The position numbers and the translations under genes are program-made. The notes beneath the pieces were generated by a model. The model was given only the letters and a program-made list of their open reading frames with translations. It ran no database searches and had not been told where the DNA came from. From an uncultured Eubacteriales bacterium (GTDB lineage: Bacteria; Bacillota; Clostridia; Oscillospirales; UMGS1783), in NCBI GenBank assembly GCA_905209135.1, contig CAJLRT010000097.1, positions 1-5,376 of the forward strand: 5,376 nucleotides of DNA, read 5' to 3'. How positions within the stretch are numbered: the stretch's first letter is position 1; each line of letters starts with the position of its first letter. Positions 1 through 5,376 of this stretch are shown piece after piece.

Positions 1-857
1 GAGAGGCGGACGTTGGTGCGCTCGGCGATGATGCGGGCCGTCTGCCGCAGGCGCTGCAGGTTTTCCGCGGGCACGCAGCCGTACCCGTATTTGAGCTGCA
101 GGTTTGCGATGACCGTGCTCAGGTTGGCGTTGCCGCAGCGTTCGCCGATGCCGATAAACGTGCCCTGGACATGGGATGCGCCCGCGCGTACGGCGGCCAG
201 CGTGCCCGCGACGGCGAGCCCGGCGTCGTTGTGGCAGTGCACGCCTACGGGACAGGACAGGACCTGCGCGGCGCGGGCCGTGCCCGCATGGATCTCCTCC
301 GGCAGGGCGCCGCCGTTGGTATCGCACAGGCAGACGACGTCCGCGCCCGCCTGCTCGGCGGCGCGCAGGCAGGACAGCGCGTATTCGGGATTGGCCCTGA
401 AGCCGTCAAAAAAGTGCTCCGCGTCAAAGATGACCTCTTTGGACAGGGACTTGAAATAGGCGACCGTTTCGGCGATCATGCGCAGGTTTTCCCCGGCGGT
501 GGTCTCCAGGACGCGCTCCACCTGCATATCCCACGCCTTGCCGAACAGGGCGACGACGGACGTGCCCGCGGCCGCAAGGGCGCGTACGCCGCGGTCCTCC
601 TCCACAGCGGTATCCTTTTTCCGGGTCGAGCCGAAAGCGCAGAGCTTTGCGCGGCTGAGGGCCAGGCTGTGGGCGCGCTCAAAAAACGCCGCGTCCTTGG
701 GGTTGGAGGCAGGGTTTCCGGCCTCGATATAGTCCACGCCGAAAGAGTCGAGGGCGCGCACAATGGCGAGCTTGTCCTCCACGGAAAAGGCGACGCCCGC
801 GCCCTGCGCGCCGTCGCGCAGCGTGGAGTCGAGCGTTGCGATTCTAGTCCCGGTCAT
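1..857 (-). CDS. cimA: Citramalate synthase CimA (TIGR00977-type), 3'-truncated by the window edge
   Basis: Predicted to condense pyruvate with acetyl-CoA to (R)-citramalate, opening the threonine-independent route to 2-ketobutyrate and isoleucine. I translated it directly: 285 codons are visible with no stop; about 240 residues, including the C-terminal LeuA-dimer domain, should lie past the left edge. It begins [24 protein letters not shown] (15-18) is the citramalate-synthase version of the LeuA DGEQ motif. Other family motifs are FSVEDKL (24-30), YIEAGNPASNPKD (43-55), CAFGSTRKK (73-81), LFGKAWDM (104-111), EVIFDAEHFFDGF (141-153), CDTNGG (178-183) and QGTFIGIGERCGNANLSTVI (231-250). Expected metal ligands are D15, H207, H209 and N243. 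The ATG at 857 sits inside the end of leuA and follows a GAGGAGGGG site by 7 nt. It is a divergent paralogue of LeuA. A different 2-oxoacid substrate cannot be ruled out from the visible half. Confidence 0.92.
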   Translation of the reverse strand, partial: MTGTRIATLDSTLRDGAQGAGVAFSVEDKLAIVRALDSFGVDYIEAGNPASNPKDAAFFERAHSLALSRAKLCAFGSTRKKDTAVEEDRGVRALAAAGTSVVALFGKAWDMQVERVLETTAGENLRMIAETVAYFKSLSKEVIFDAEHFFDGFRANPEYALSCLRAAEQAGADVVCLCDTNGGALPEEIHAGTARAAQVLSCPVGVHCHNDAGLAVAGTLAAVRAGASHVQGTFIGIGERCGNANLSTVIANLQLKYGYGCVPAENLQRLRQTARIIAERTNVRL

Positions 858-2370
858 AGGTCAGCCCCTCCTCGGCGACCACCTTGTTGATGGCGCTGAT
901 ATAGGCGTGCACGCTCGATTCGATGATGTCCATGGAAACGCCGCGGCCGGTAAAGCGCCTGCCGTTTTTCCGCAGGCGGACAGTCGCTTCGCCGAGCGCG
1001 TCCTCCCCTGCCGTGACGGCGCGGATGGAGTAATCGTCGAGCGCGTAGCCGGTCTTTGTAATCTTGTCTATGGCTTTGAACACCGCGTCGATCGGGCCGT
1101 CGCCGATGGCGACGTTGTCCAGGCGCTCGCCCGCATGGCGCAGGGACACGCTCGCGGTGGAATTGATGGTGTTGCCGCTGTTGACGACAAAACTTTCGAG
1201 CACAAAGCTCTCGGGCACGCGGACCTTGCCCGTTCCGACGATGGCCTCCAGATCGTCGTCCGACACGGTTTTTTTGCGGTCGGCGATTTTCTTGAACTTC
1301 TCGAACGCCTCGTCAAGCTGCTCCTCATTCAGGTCGTAGCCCAGGCTCTCAAGCTGCTGCTCAAAGGCGTGACGGCCCGAGTGCTTGCCCAGAATAATGC
1401 TGTTTTTCGGCATGCCGATGGATTCCGGGGTCATGATTTCATAGGTAAGGGCGTTCTGCATGACGCCGTGCTGGTGGATGCCCGACTCGTGCGCAAACGC
1501 GTTCTGGCCGACGACGGGTTTATTGGGCGGCACGCTGACGCCGGTTATGCCGGCCAGAAGGCGGGTGGCCCGGTAGATCTGCCTTGTGTTGACGCGGGTG
1601 TCGGCATCGAACAGGTCGCGCCGGGTGCGGACGGCCATGACGATTTCCTCCAGGGCCGCGTTGCCCGCGCGCTCGCCGATGCCGCTGAGCGTGCACTCCA
1701 CCTGCGAAGCGCCCGCGGCGATGGCGCTGACGGAGTTGGCAACGCCCATGCCCAGGTCGTTGTGGCAGTGGACGGAGAGCACGGCGCGGTCAATGCCCTC
1801 CACGCCGGTTTTGACTGCGTGGATGAGGCGGTAGAACTCGTTGGGCGTGGCGTAGCCGACCGTGTCGGCGACGTTGACGGTGGTCGCGCCGGCCGCGATG
1901 GCCGCGCTGAACAGCTCCTTTAAAAAGCCGACGTCGCTGCGGGTGGCGTCCTCGGCGGAAAACTCCACGTCGTCTATGTACTTTTTGGCATATCGGACCG
2001 CGGCGACCGCACTCTCGAGCACCTGCTGCGGGGTCATGCGCAGCTTGTGCTCCATGTGCAGGGGGGACGACGCGATAAAGATATGGATGCGCGGCGCGGC
2101 GGCGCCTTCCAGCGCCGCGACCGACGCGTCCACATCGCCGGGCAGGGCGCGGCAGAGCGAGGCGACCCGGCAGTCCTTTACCAGGCGTGAGATCTGACGG
2201 ACGGCCTCAAAATCGCCCGGCGAACTGACCGCGAACCCGGCCTCGATCGTATCGACGCGCAGACGCTCGAGAGCCAGCGCCATCTCCGTCTTTTCATGGA
2301 TGTTCATGCTGCAGCCCGGCGCCTGTTCCCCGTCGCGCAGGGTGGTGTCAAATATCTGGATGCGCTCCAC
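844..2370 (-). CDS. leuA: 2-isopropylmalate synthase LeuA
   Basis: Condenses 2-ketoisovalerate with acetyl-CoA to 2-isopropylmalate, the first committed step of leucine synthesis. The 508 residues match the long, leucine-inhibited form. The TIM barrel (about 1-270) begins [14 protein letters not shown] (6-19). Expected metal ligands are D13, H201 and H203 of HCHND, and N237 of GERAGNAAL. Also present are [11 protein letters not shown] (136-146), [10 protein letters not shown], and the linker motif [15 protein letters not shown] (288-302). The C-terminal LeuA dimerisation/regulatory domain (about 380-500) has [13 protein letters not shown] and [19 protein letters not shown], regions that form the leucine site in homologues, so feedback inhibition is likely. 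DGEQ, rather than the DGAQ of its neighbour, supports IPMS over citramalate synthase. The start is GTG: it follows GAAAGGGG by 9 nt, and the next ATG (codon 22) would cut off the catalytic DTTLRDG. It lies 20 nt after the methyltransferase stop and overlaps cimA by 14 nt. Confidence 0.96.
   Translation of the reverse strand: MERIQIFDTTLRDGEQAPGCSMNIHEKTEMALALERLRVDTIEAGFAVSSPGDFEAVRQISRLVKDCRVASLCRALPGDVDASVAALEGAAAPRIHIFIASSPLHMEHKLRMTPQQVLESAVAAVRYAKKYIDDVEFSAEDATRSDVGFLKELFSAAIAAGATTVNVADTVGYATPNEFYRLIHAVKTGVEGIDRAVLSVHCHNDLGMGVANSVSAIAAGASQVECTLSGIGERAGNAALEEIVMAVRTRRDLFDADTRVNTRQIYRATRLLAGITGVSVPPNKPVVGQNAFAHESGIHQHGVMQNALTYEIMTPESIGMPKNSIILGKHSGRHAFEQQLESLGYDLNEEQLDEAFEKFKKIADRKKTVSDDDLEAIVGTGKVRVPESFVLESFVVNSGNTINSTASVSLRHAGERLDNVAIGDGPIDAVFKAIDKITKTGYALDDYSIRAVTAGEDALGEATVRLRKNGRRFTGRGVSMDIIESSVHAYISAINKVVAEEGLTYDRD
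865..873 (-). promoter_or_regulatory. Strong ribosome binding site of cimA inside leuA
   Basis: The minus strand reads GAGGAGGGG, 7 nt before the ATG at 857. These bases also encode Glu-Glu-Gly near the LeuA C-terminus. It is the best anti-Shine-Dalgarno match among the four visible starts, and it fixes the cimA start within the 14-nt overlap. Confidence 0.75.
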
Positions 2371-2379
2371 AGTGTATCG

Positions 2380-2387
2380 CCCCTTTC
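2380..2387 (-). promoter_or_regulatory. Ribosome binding site supporting the GTG start of leuA
   Basis: The minus strand reads GAAAGGGG, 9 nt before the GTG at 2370. It lies in the only intergenic gap of the window (2371-2390, 20 nt). A second purine run, AGAGGG, directly at the upstream stop codon is too far away to be the main site. The position agrees with the conserved LeuA N-terminus. Confidence 0.7.
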
Positions 2388-2390
2388 CCT

Positions 2391-3512
2391 CTATTTGAAA
2401 TACTGGTACAGATATGTACGGATCATGCCGTTATAGAGCTTGCGGTTCTTATCGGCCCGCCGGCCGTACGCCCGCTCGAAATCGTCGTAAGAGGTGATGA
2501 TATAGGCGCGCCGGTGCATCTGGCGCTCAAAGGCCTTTCCCATGGTTTCGCACAGCGCGCGCACTTCGCCAAGCTCGGACATGCGCTCGCCGTAGGGCGG
2601 GTTGCACACGATGACGTTCTCGCCCTCCGCGGGCAGGCTTAAGGCGGAGACGTCCCGGCACTCGACGCGCAGGCACTGCGCGACCCCGGCGCGGCGGGCG
2701 TTCTCCCGCGTAAGGGCGACGGCGCGGCGGTCGATATCGCTTGCGACGATCTCCAGCGGACGGCTGAGCGCGGCGGCGCGGGCTTCGGCCCGCGCTTCGG
2801 AGAACAGCGAGCGCGGAAGCTGCGGCCAGCTCTCGCAGAGGAACGAACGGTTCAGCCCCGGCGCGGCGTTGGAGGCGCGCAGGGCGGCCTCTATGGCAAT
2901 GGTGCCGCTGCCGCACATCGGGTCGCACAGGCGCTCGAAATGTTTATAACGCGCAATGTCGAGGATGCCGGCGGCCAGCGTCTCGCGGATGGGCGCCATA
3001 TTGGCGGCGGGACGGTAGCCGCGTTTGTGCAGGCCTTCGCCGGAGGTGTCGAGCATGAGCATGACCGCGTCGTCCATAATGGAAAAGCGGATACGGTGCA
3101 TGCTGCCCGTCTCGGCGAGCCACGACAGGCCGTAGCGCCCGCCGAGGCGGTCCGCCACGGCTTTTTTGATGATGGCCTGGCAGTCCGGCACGCTGTGCAG
3201 CTTTGACTTCAGGCTGTGGCCCACTACGGGAAACGCGTCGTCCTTCGCGATCCAGTCCTCCCAGGGCAGGGCCTTTGCGCCCTCGAACAGCTCGTCGAAC
3301 GTGACGGCGGTGAACCGGCCCACGACGATATTCACCCGTTCGGCCGTGCGCAGCCACAAATTGGCCTTTGCCAGGGCCATGGCCGGGCCGGTAAACGTTA
3401 CGCTGCCGTTTTCCGCGCGCACGCTGCCAAAGCCCAGGCGGCGCGCCTCGCCCGCGAGCACGCCCTCCAGTCCGAACAGGCAGGGCGCGTAGTATTCCAG
3501 CTCAGCGTTCAT
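2391..3512 (-). CDS. THUMP-domain class I SAM-dependent rRNA methyltransferase (YpsC / RlmL N-terminal-like)
   Basis: Probable 23S rRNA guanine-N2 methyltransferase. The family corresponds to the m2G2445-forming half of E. coli RlmKL; in Gram-positives it is a stand-alone protein such as YpsC. The protein has 373 residues, the expected size. The N-terminus YYAPCLFGLEGVLAGEARRLGF (7-28) and ENGSVTFTG match the ferredoxin-like start. The THUMP region (about 50-155) leads into GEGLHKRGYRPAANMAPIRETLA (158-180). The methyltransferase domain carries motif I DPMCGSGTIAIEAA (197-210), an acidic ASDID (257-261), and catalytic motif IV NPPYGER (304-310), the NPPY type of base amino-methyltransferases. 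The C-terminus KNRKLYNGMIRTYLYQYF is characteristic. The ATG at 3512 lies 6 nt after a TAGAGG site and gives the conserved N-terminus. It overlaps the end of the glycosyltransferase gene by 11 nt, so translation is probably coupled. The substrate nucleotide is inferred from family knowledge; the enzyme class is clear. Confidence 0.93.
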   Translation of the reverse strand: MNAELEYYAPCLFGLEGVLAGEARRLGFGSVRAENGSVTFTGPAMALAKANLWLRTAERVNIVVGRFTAVTFDELFEGAKALPWEDWIAKDDAFPVVGHSLKSKLHSVPDCQAIIKKAVADRLGGRYGLSWLAETGSMHRIRFSIMDDAVMLMLDTSGEGLHKRGYRPAANMAPIRETLAAGILDIARYKHFERLCDPMCGSGTIAIEAALRASNAAPGLNRSFLCESWPQLPRSLFSEARAEARAAALSRPLEIVASDIDRRAVALTRENARRAGVAQCLRVECRDVSALSLPAEGENVIVCNPPYGERMSELGEVRALCETMGKAFERQMHRRAYIITSYDDFERAYGRRADKNRKLYNGMIRTYLYQYFK

Positions 3513-4461
3513 AGGCGGCCTCTATATTCACCGTATCGCTCACAAGGTAGAGCGGACGGGCTTTGGATTCGTCGTAAATGCGGCCGATATACTCGCCGAG
3601 GACGCCCAGGAAAACCATGACGACGCCGAGCAGCAGCACGATCAGGCCCAGCATGGCGTACAGGCCCGCGCTGAGCATGGCCACGCCGCACAGGGAGGCG
3701 ATGAGGATATAGACCAGGTACAGCACGCTCAGGACCGACAGGACGACTCCGGAGCCCATAATCCAGCGCAGGGGCTTTACGGAAAAGGATACCAGGCCGT
3801 CGCAGGCGAGCTTCAGCATTTTTTTCAGGGGGTATTTCGTCTGCCCCGCAAAGCGCTCATGGCGCTCGTACTCATACGCGCACTGTTTGAAGCCGAGCCA
3901 GCTCACGATCCCGCGCACATAGCGGTTGCGTTCCGGGGTGCGCCGGAGCGCGTCGACAACCTTGCGGTCGAGCAGGCGGAAGTCGCCCGTGTCAACGGGC
4001 ATGTCCACCTCGGTCATGCGCGCCATAAACCGGTAAAAGACCTTTGCGGTGAATTTTTTGAAAAATGTCTCGCCCTCGCGGGACAGGCGCTTGCCGTACA
4101 CGACCTCGTAGCCCTGCTTCCAGCGCTCGAACATGCCGGGGATCACCTCGGGCGGGTCCTGCAGGTCCGCGTCGATGACGACGACCGCGTCGCCCCGGGT
4201 CATGTCCATGCCGGCGGTGATGGCGATCTGGTGGCCGAAGTTGCGCGAAAAGTTGACGAGCTTCAGGCGCGCGTCCGCCTCGCAGAGCGGGCGCAGGACG
4301 GACAGGGTGCCGTCCCGGCTCCCGTCGTTGACAAATACGATTTCATAGTCCACGGACATGCCGTCCAGCACGCCGCGCAGGCGCTTTGCCGTCTCCGCGA
4401 TGACCTCCTGTTCATTGTATACGGGTACGACGACGGAAAGCAGCGGGTTGTCCTTGCTCAT
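3502..4461 (-). CDS. GT2-family glycosyltransferase with two C-terminal membrane helices (GtrB / dolichyl-phosphate mannosyltransferase-like)
   Basis: Likely moves a sugar from a nucleotide-sugar onto undecaprenyl phosphate at the inner face of the membrane, as GtrB/YfdH, CsbB and DPM1-like enzymes do; sugar and acceptor cannot be read from sequence. The protein has 319 residues, typical for the family. The GT-A domain occupies about 7-225: LSVVVPVYNE (8-17), NDGS (45-48), SRNFGHQIAITAGMD (72-86), the metal-binding DAD of DADLQDPPE (97-105), TGDFRLLDR (158-166) and ERNRYVRGIVSWLGF (177-191). Two hydrophobic segments, about 235-258 and 264-288, follow and end in LGEYIGRIYDESK. I chose the ATG at 4461 over an in-frame ATG at 4482 because an AAAGGAGA site lies 9 nt before it, and it forms an ATGA overlap with mtaB. 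The C-terminus overlaps the next gene by 11 nt. No GtrA-type flippase or GtrC partner is visible. Its placement between RNA-modification genes gives no clue to its substrate. Confidence 0.91.
   Translation of the reverse strand: MSKDNPLLSVVVPVYNEQEVIAETAKRLRGVLDGMSVDYEIVFVNDGSRDGTLSVLRPLCEADARLKLVNFSRNFGHQIAITAGMDMTRGDAVVVIDADLQDPPEVIPGMFERWKQGYEVVYGKRLSREGETFFKKFTAKVFYRFMARMTEVDMPVDTGDFRLLDRKVVDALRRTPERNRYVRGIVSWLGFKQCAYEYERHERFAGQTKYPLKKMLKLACDGLVSFSVKPLRWIMGSGVVLSVLSVLYLVYILIASLCGVAMLSAGLYAMLGLIVLLLGVVMVFLGVLGEYIGRIYDESKARPLYLVSDTVNIEAAYER
3519..3524 (-). promoter_or_regulatory. Ribosome binding site of the THUMP methyltransferase gene
   Basis: The minus strand reads TAGAGG, 6 nt before the ATG at 3512, inside the last codons of the glycosyltransferase gene. 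It is weaker than the other sites in the operon, so initiation here may depend on ribosomes terminating at the overlapping TGA (3504-3502). Confidence 0.55.
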
Positions 4462-5376
4462 GGCAGCAGTTCTCCTTTGCATTCTCCACCCGTGGCGGAC
4501 AGGAGCCGCACGGGGAGGATTTGGTTATGTACGTCGGATTCTGTCCGCACCGTGACAGGGATGTAATTGGCGGTGTGGCCGCGGGCGGCGCCGTCCTTGA
4601 CGCGCTCGAACAGGACGGGCAGCGTGCGCCCGATCCAGCCGGCGAGATAGCGCTCCTGCGCGCCGGAGGCCAGCGCGAGCATTTCCCGGACGCGGGCGGC
4701 CTTTACCGCCGCGTCCACCTGCGGCATCTGCGCCGCCGGCGTGCCGGCGCGGGGGGAGAACGGAAACACGTGCACTTTGGCGAAGCCCAGTTCGTCTGCG
4801 AACCGGCAGGAAGCGGCGAAGTCCGCGTCCGTTTCGCCGGGGAAGCCGACGATGACGTCGGTGGTGATGGCGCAGTCCGGAAAAGCCGCGTACAGGCGCT
4901 CCGCCTCACGCCGGTATTCCGCCGCGGTATAGCCGCGGCGCATGGCGGCGAGCGTCCTGTCGCACCCGCTCTGGAGCGAGATGTGGAAGTGCGGGCACAG
5001 CTTCTGAAACCCGGAAAGGCGATCCAGGCGCGCCGGCGTGAAAAAGCCGGGCTCCATGGAGCCGAGCCGGACGCGTTCCAGCCCGGGGATCTGTTCGGCG
5101 CGCTCCAGAAGCGCCGTCAGGTCGGGCCGGCCCGGCAGGTCCGCGCCGTATTTGGTGAGATGGATGCCGGTGAGCACGATTTCCCGGTACCCGCGCGCGC
5201 ACAGCGCAGCCATTTCTGCGGCGGCGTCGTCCGCCGGCCGCGAGCGCAGCGGGCCGCGGGCATAGGGGATGATACAGTAGGAGCAGAACTGGTCGCAGCC
5301 GTCCTGCACTTTGAGGACCGCGCGGGTGCGGGGCTGCCGCCCGGGCGCAGGCGCGGCGGGGCCGGCCGGTATGGAC
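4458..5376 (-). CDS. mtaB: tRNA (N6-threonylcarbamoyladenosine(37)-C2)-methylthiotransferase MtaB, 5'-truncated by the window edge
   Basis: Radical-SAM methylthiotransferase of the MiaB/MtaB family. Members add a methylthio group to t6A at position 37 of ANN-decoding tRNAs, giving ms2t6A, in the cytoplasm. The window shows 305 residues; the N-terminal UPF0004 domain and start codon lie beyond the right edge. The sequence reads RTRAVLKVQDGCDQFCSYC, which contains the radical-SAM CxxxCxxC cluster motif (visible residues C27, C31, C34), followed by IIPYARGPLRSR, the MtaB/YqeV signature. Further family motifs are GIHLTKYG, HFHISLQSGCDRTL, TTDVIVGFPGET and FPFSPRAGTPA. The last ~65 residues, with GHTANYIPV, fit the C-terminal TRAM RNA-binding domain. 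The GTG at 5307-5309 is an internal valine, because the frame stays open with conserved residues upstream of it. The Pro/Ala-rich stretch just before RTRA is a poorly conserved linker. The TGA stop overlaps the next gene's ATG. MiaB and RimO are less likely alternatives, given the YARGPLRSR motif. Confidence 0.95.
   Translation of the reverse strand, partial: SIPAGPAAPAPGRQPRTRAVLKVQDGCDQFCSYCIIPYARGPLRSRPADDAAAEMAALCARGYREIVLTGIHLTKYGADLPGRPDLTALLERAEQIPGLERVRLGSMEPGFFTPARLDRLSGFQKLCPHFHISLQSGCDRTLAAMRRGYTAAEYRREAERLYAAFPDCAITTDVIVGFPGETDADFAASCRFADELGFAKVHVFPFSPRAGTPAAQMPQVDAAVKAARVREMLALASGAQERYLAGWIGRTLPVLFERVKDGAARGHTANYIPVTVRTESDVHNQILPVRLLSATGGECKGELLP
4471..4478 (-). promoter_or_regulatory. 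Ribosome binding site deciding the glycosyltransferase start
   Basis: On the minus strand this reads AAAGGAGA, 9 nt before the ATG at 4461. It lies within the first codons of the longer reading that would begin at 4482, so it favours the shorter 319-residue protein. The site is inside the last codons of mtaB, consistent with coupled translation. Confidence 0.75.

Noticed and set aside
171..890. A 239-codon plus-strand frame at the left end
   Set aside because: The minus strand here translates without a stop into a conserved citramalate synthase that includes HCHND and GERCGNANL. The plus frame is low-complexity Arg/Ala/Gly-rich shadow.
763..1923. A 386-codon open frame on the plus strand opposite leuA
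   Set aside because: It is the antisense shadow of a clearly conserved leuA in GC-rich DNA, where stop codons are rare in the complementary frames. It shows no recognisable motifs of its own.
2099..2118. A 7-bp GC inverted repeat with a 6-nt loop within leuA
   Set aside because: It encodes a Gly-Ala-Ala-Ala stretch. Such repeats are expected by chance in alanine-rich coding sequence at this GC content.
2406..2419. Inverted repeat GTACA-GATA-TGTAC near the end of the methyltransferase gene
   Set aside because: The arms are only 5 bp, and the bases encode the conserved C-terminal TYLYQ of the methyltransferase. With no U-tract and the leuA gene continuing, it is not a terminator.
4462..4482. 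Longer glycosyltransferase start adding seven residues (MQRRTAA)
   Set aside because: The AAAGGAGA ribosome binding site falls inside these extra codons and is properly spaced only for the ATG at 4461. The extra residues are not family-like.
3859..4566. A 235-codon plus-strand frame opposite the glycosyltransferase gene
   Set aside because: This is again an antisense shadow. Its translation shows no domain, and the opposite strand carries an intact GT2 enzyme.
4735..4748. Repeated GCCGGC separated by GT within mtaB
   Set aside because: The two 6-mers are each self-palindromic and only 2 nt apart. They encode the family motif region GTPAAQ, so no separate element is supported.

Overview
This window is a run of five co-directional protein genes, all on the minus strand, with almost no non-coding DNA. 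In transcription order (right to left) they are: (1) a 5'-truncated mtaB-type tRNA methylthiotransferase, 5376-4458; (2) a GtrB/DPM1-like membrane glycosyltransferase, 4461-3502; (3) a THUMP-domain SAM-dependent 23S rRNA guanine methyltransferase of the YpsC/RlmL type, 3512-2391; (4) leuA, 2-isopropylmalate synthase, 2370-844; (5) a citramalate synthase (cimA), 857 to the window start, truncated at its 3' end. The junctions are very tight: a 4-nt ATGA overlap, an 11-nt overlap, a 20-nt gap and a 14-nt overlap. This is the pattern of one polycistronic mRNA with translational coupling.

The DNA is GC-rich (low 60s percent by eye). The Shine-Dalgarno sites are strong purine-rich AGGAG/GAGGGG types. 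The protein flavour (MtaB/YqeV, stand-alone YpsC, a CimA with a YIEAGNPxSNPKD motif) points to a bacterium of the Firmicutes/Clostridia type, perhaps a high-GC gut Clostridia lineage. This assignment is inference from motif recall, not from a search.

Functionally there are two blocks. The upstream block (5376-2391) carries two RNA-modification enzymes, one for tRNA position 37 and one for 23S rRNA, with a polyprenyl-phosphate-type sugar transferase between them. The downstream block (2370-1) carries two paralogous acyl-CoA condensing enzymes. LeuA commits 2-ketoisovalerate to leucine, and CimA commits pyruvate to isoleucine through (R)-citramalate, so isoleucine could be made without threonine. 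Both products would then pass through the same LeuCD/LeuB enzymes, which are not in the window but could lie downstream.

No tRNA or rRNA gene, mobile element, CRISPR array, recognisable terminator or promoter was found. There is no stretch over 20 bases without a gene. I see no sign of an undescribed system. The points worth checking are the overlapping leuA-cimA pair, the absence of any room for a leader or T-box directly before leuA, and the glycosyltransferase embedded between RNA-modification genes.
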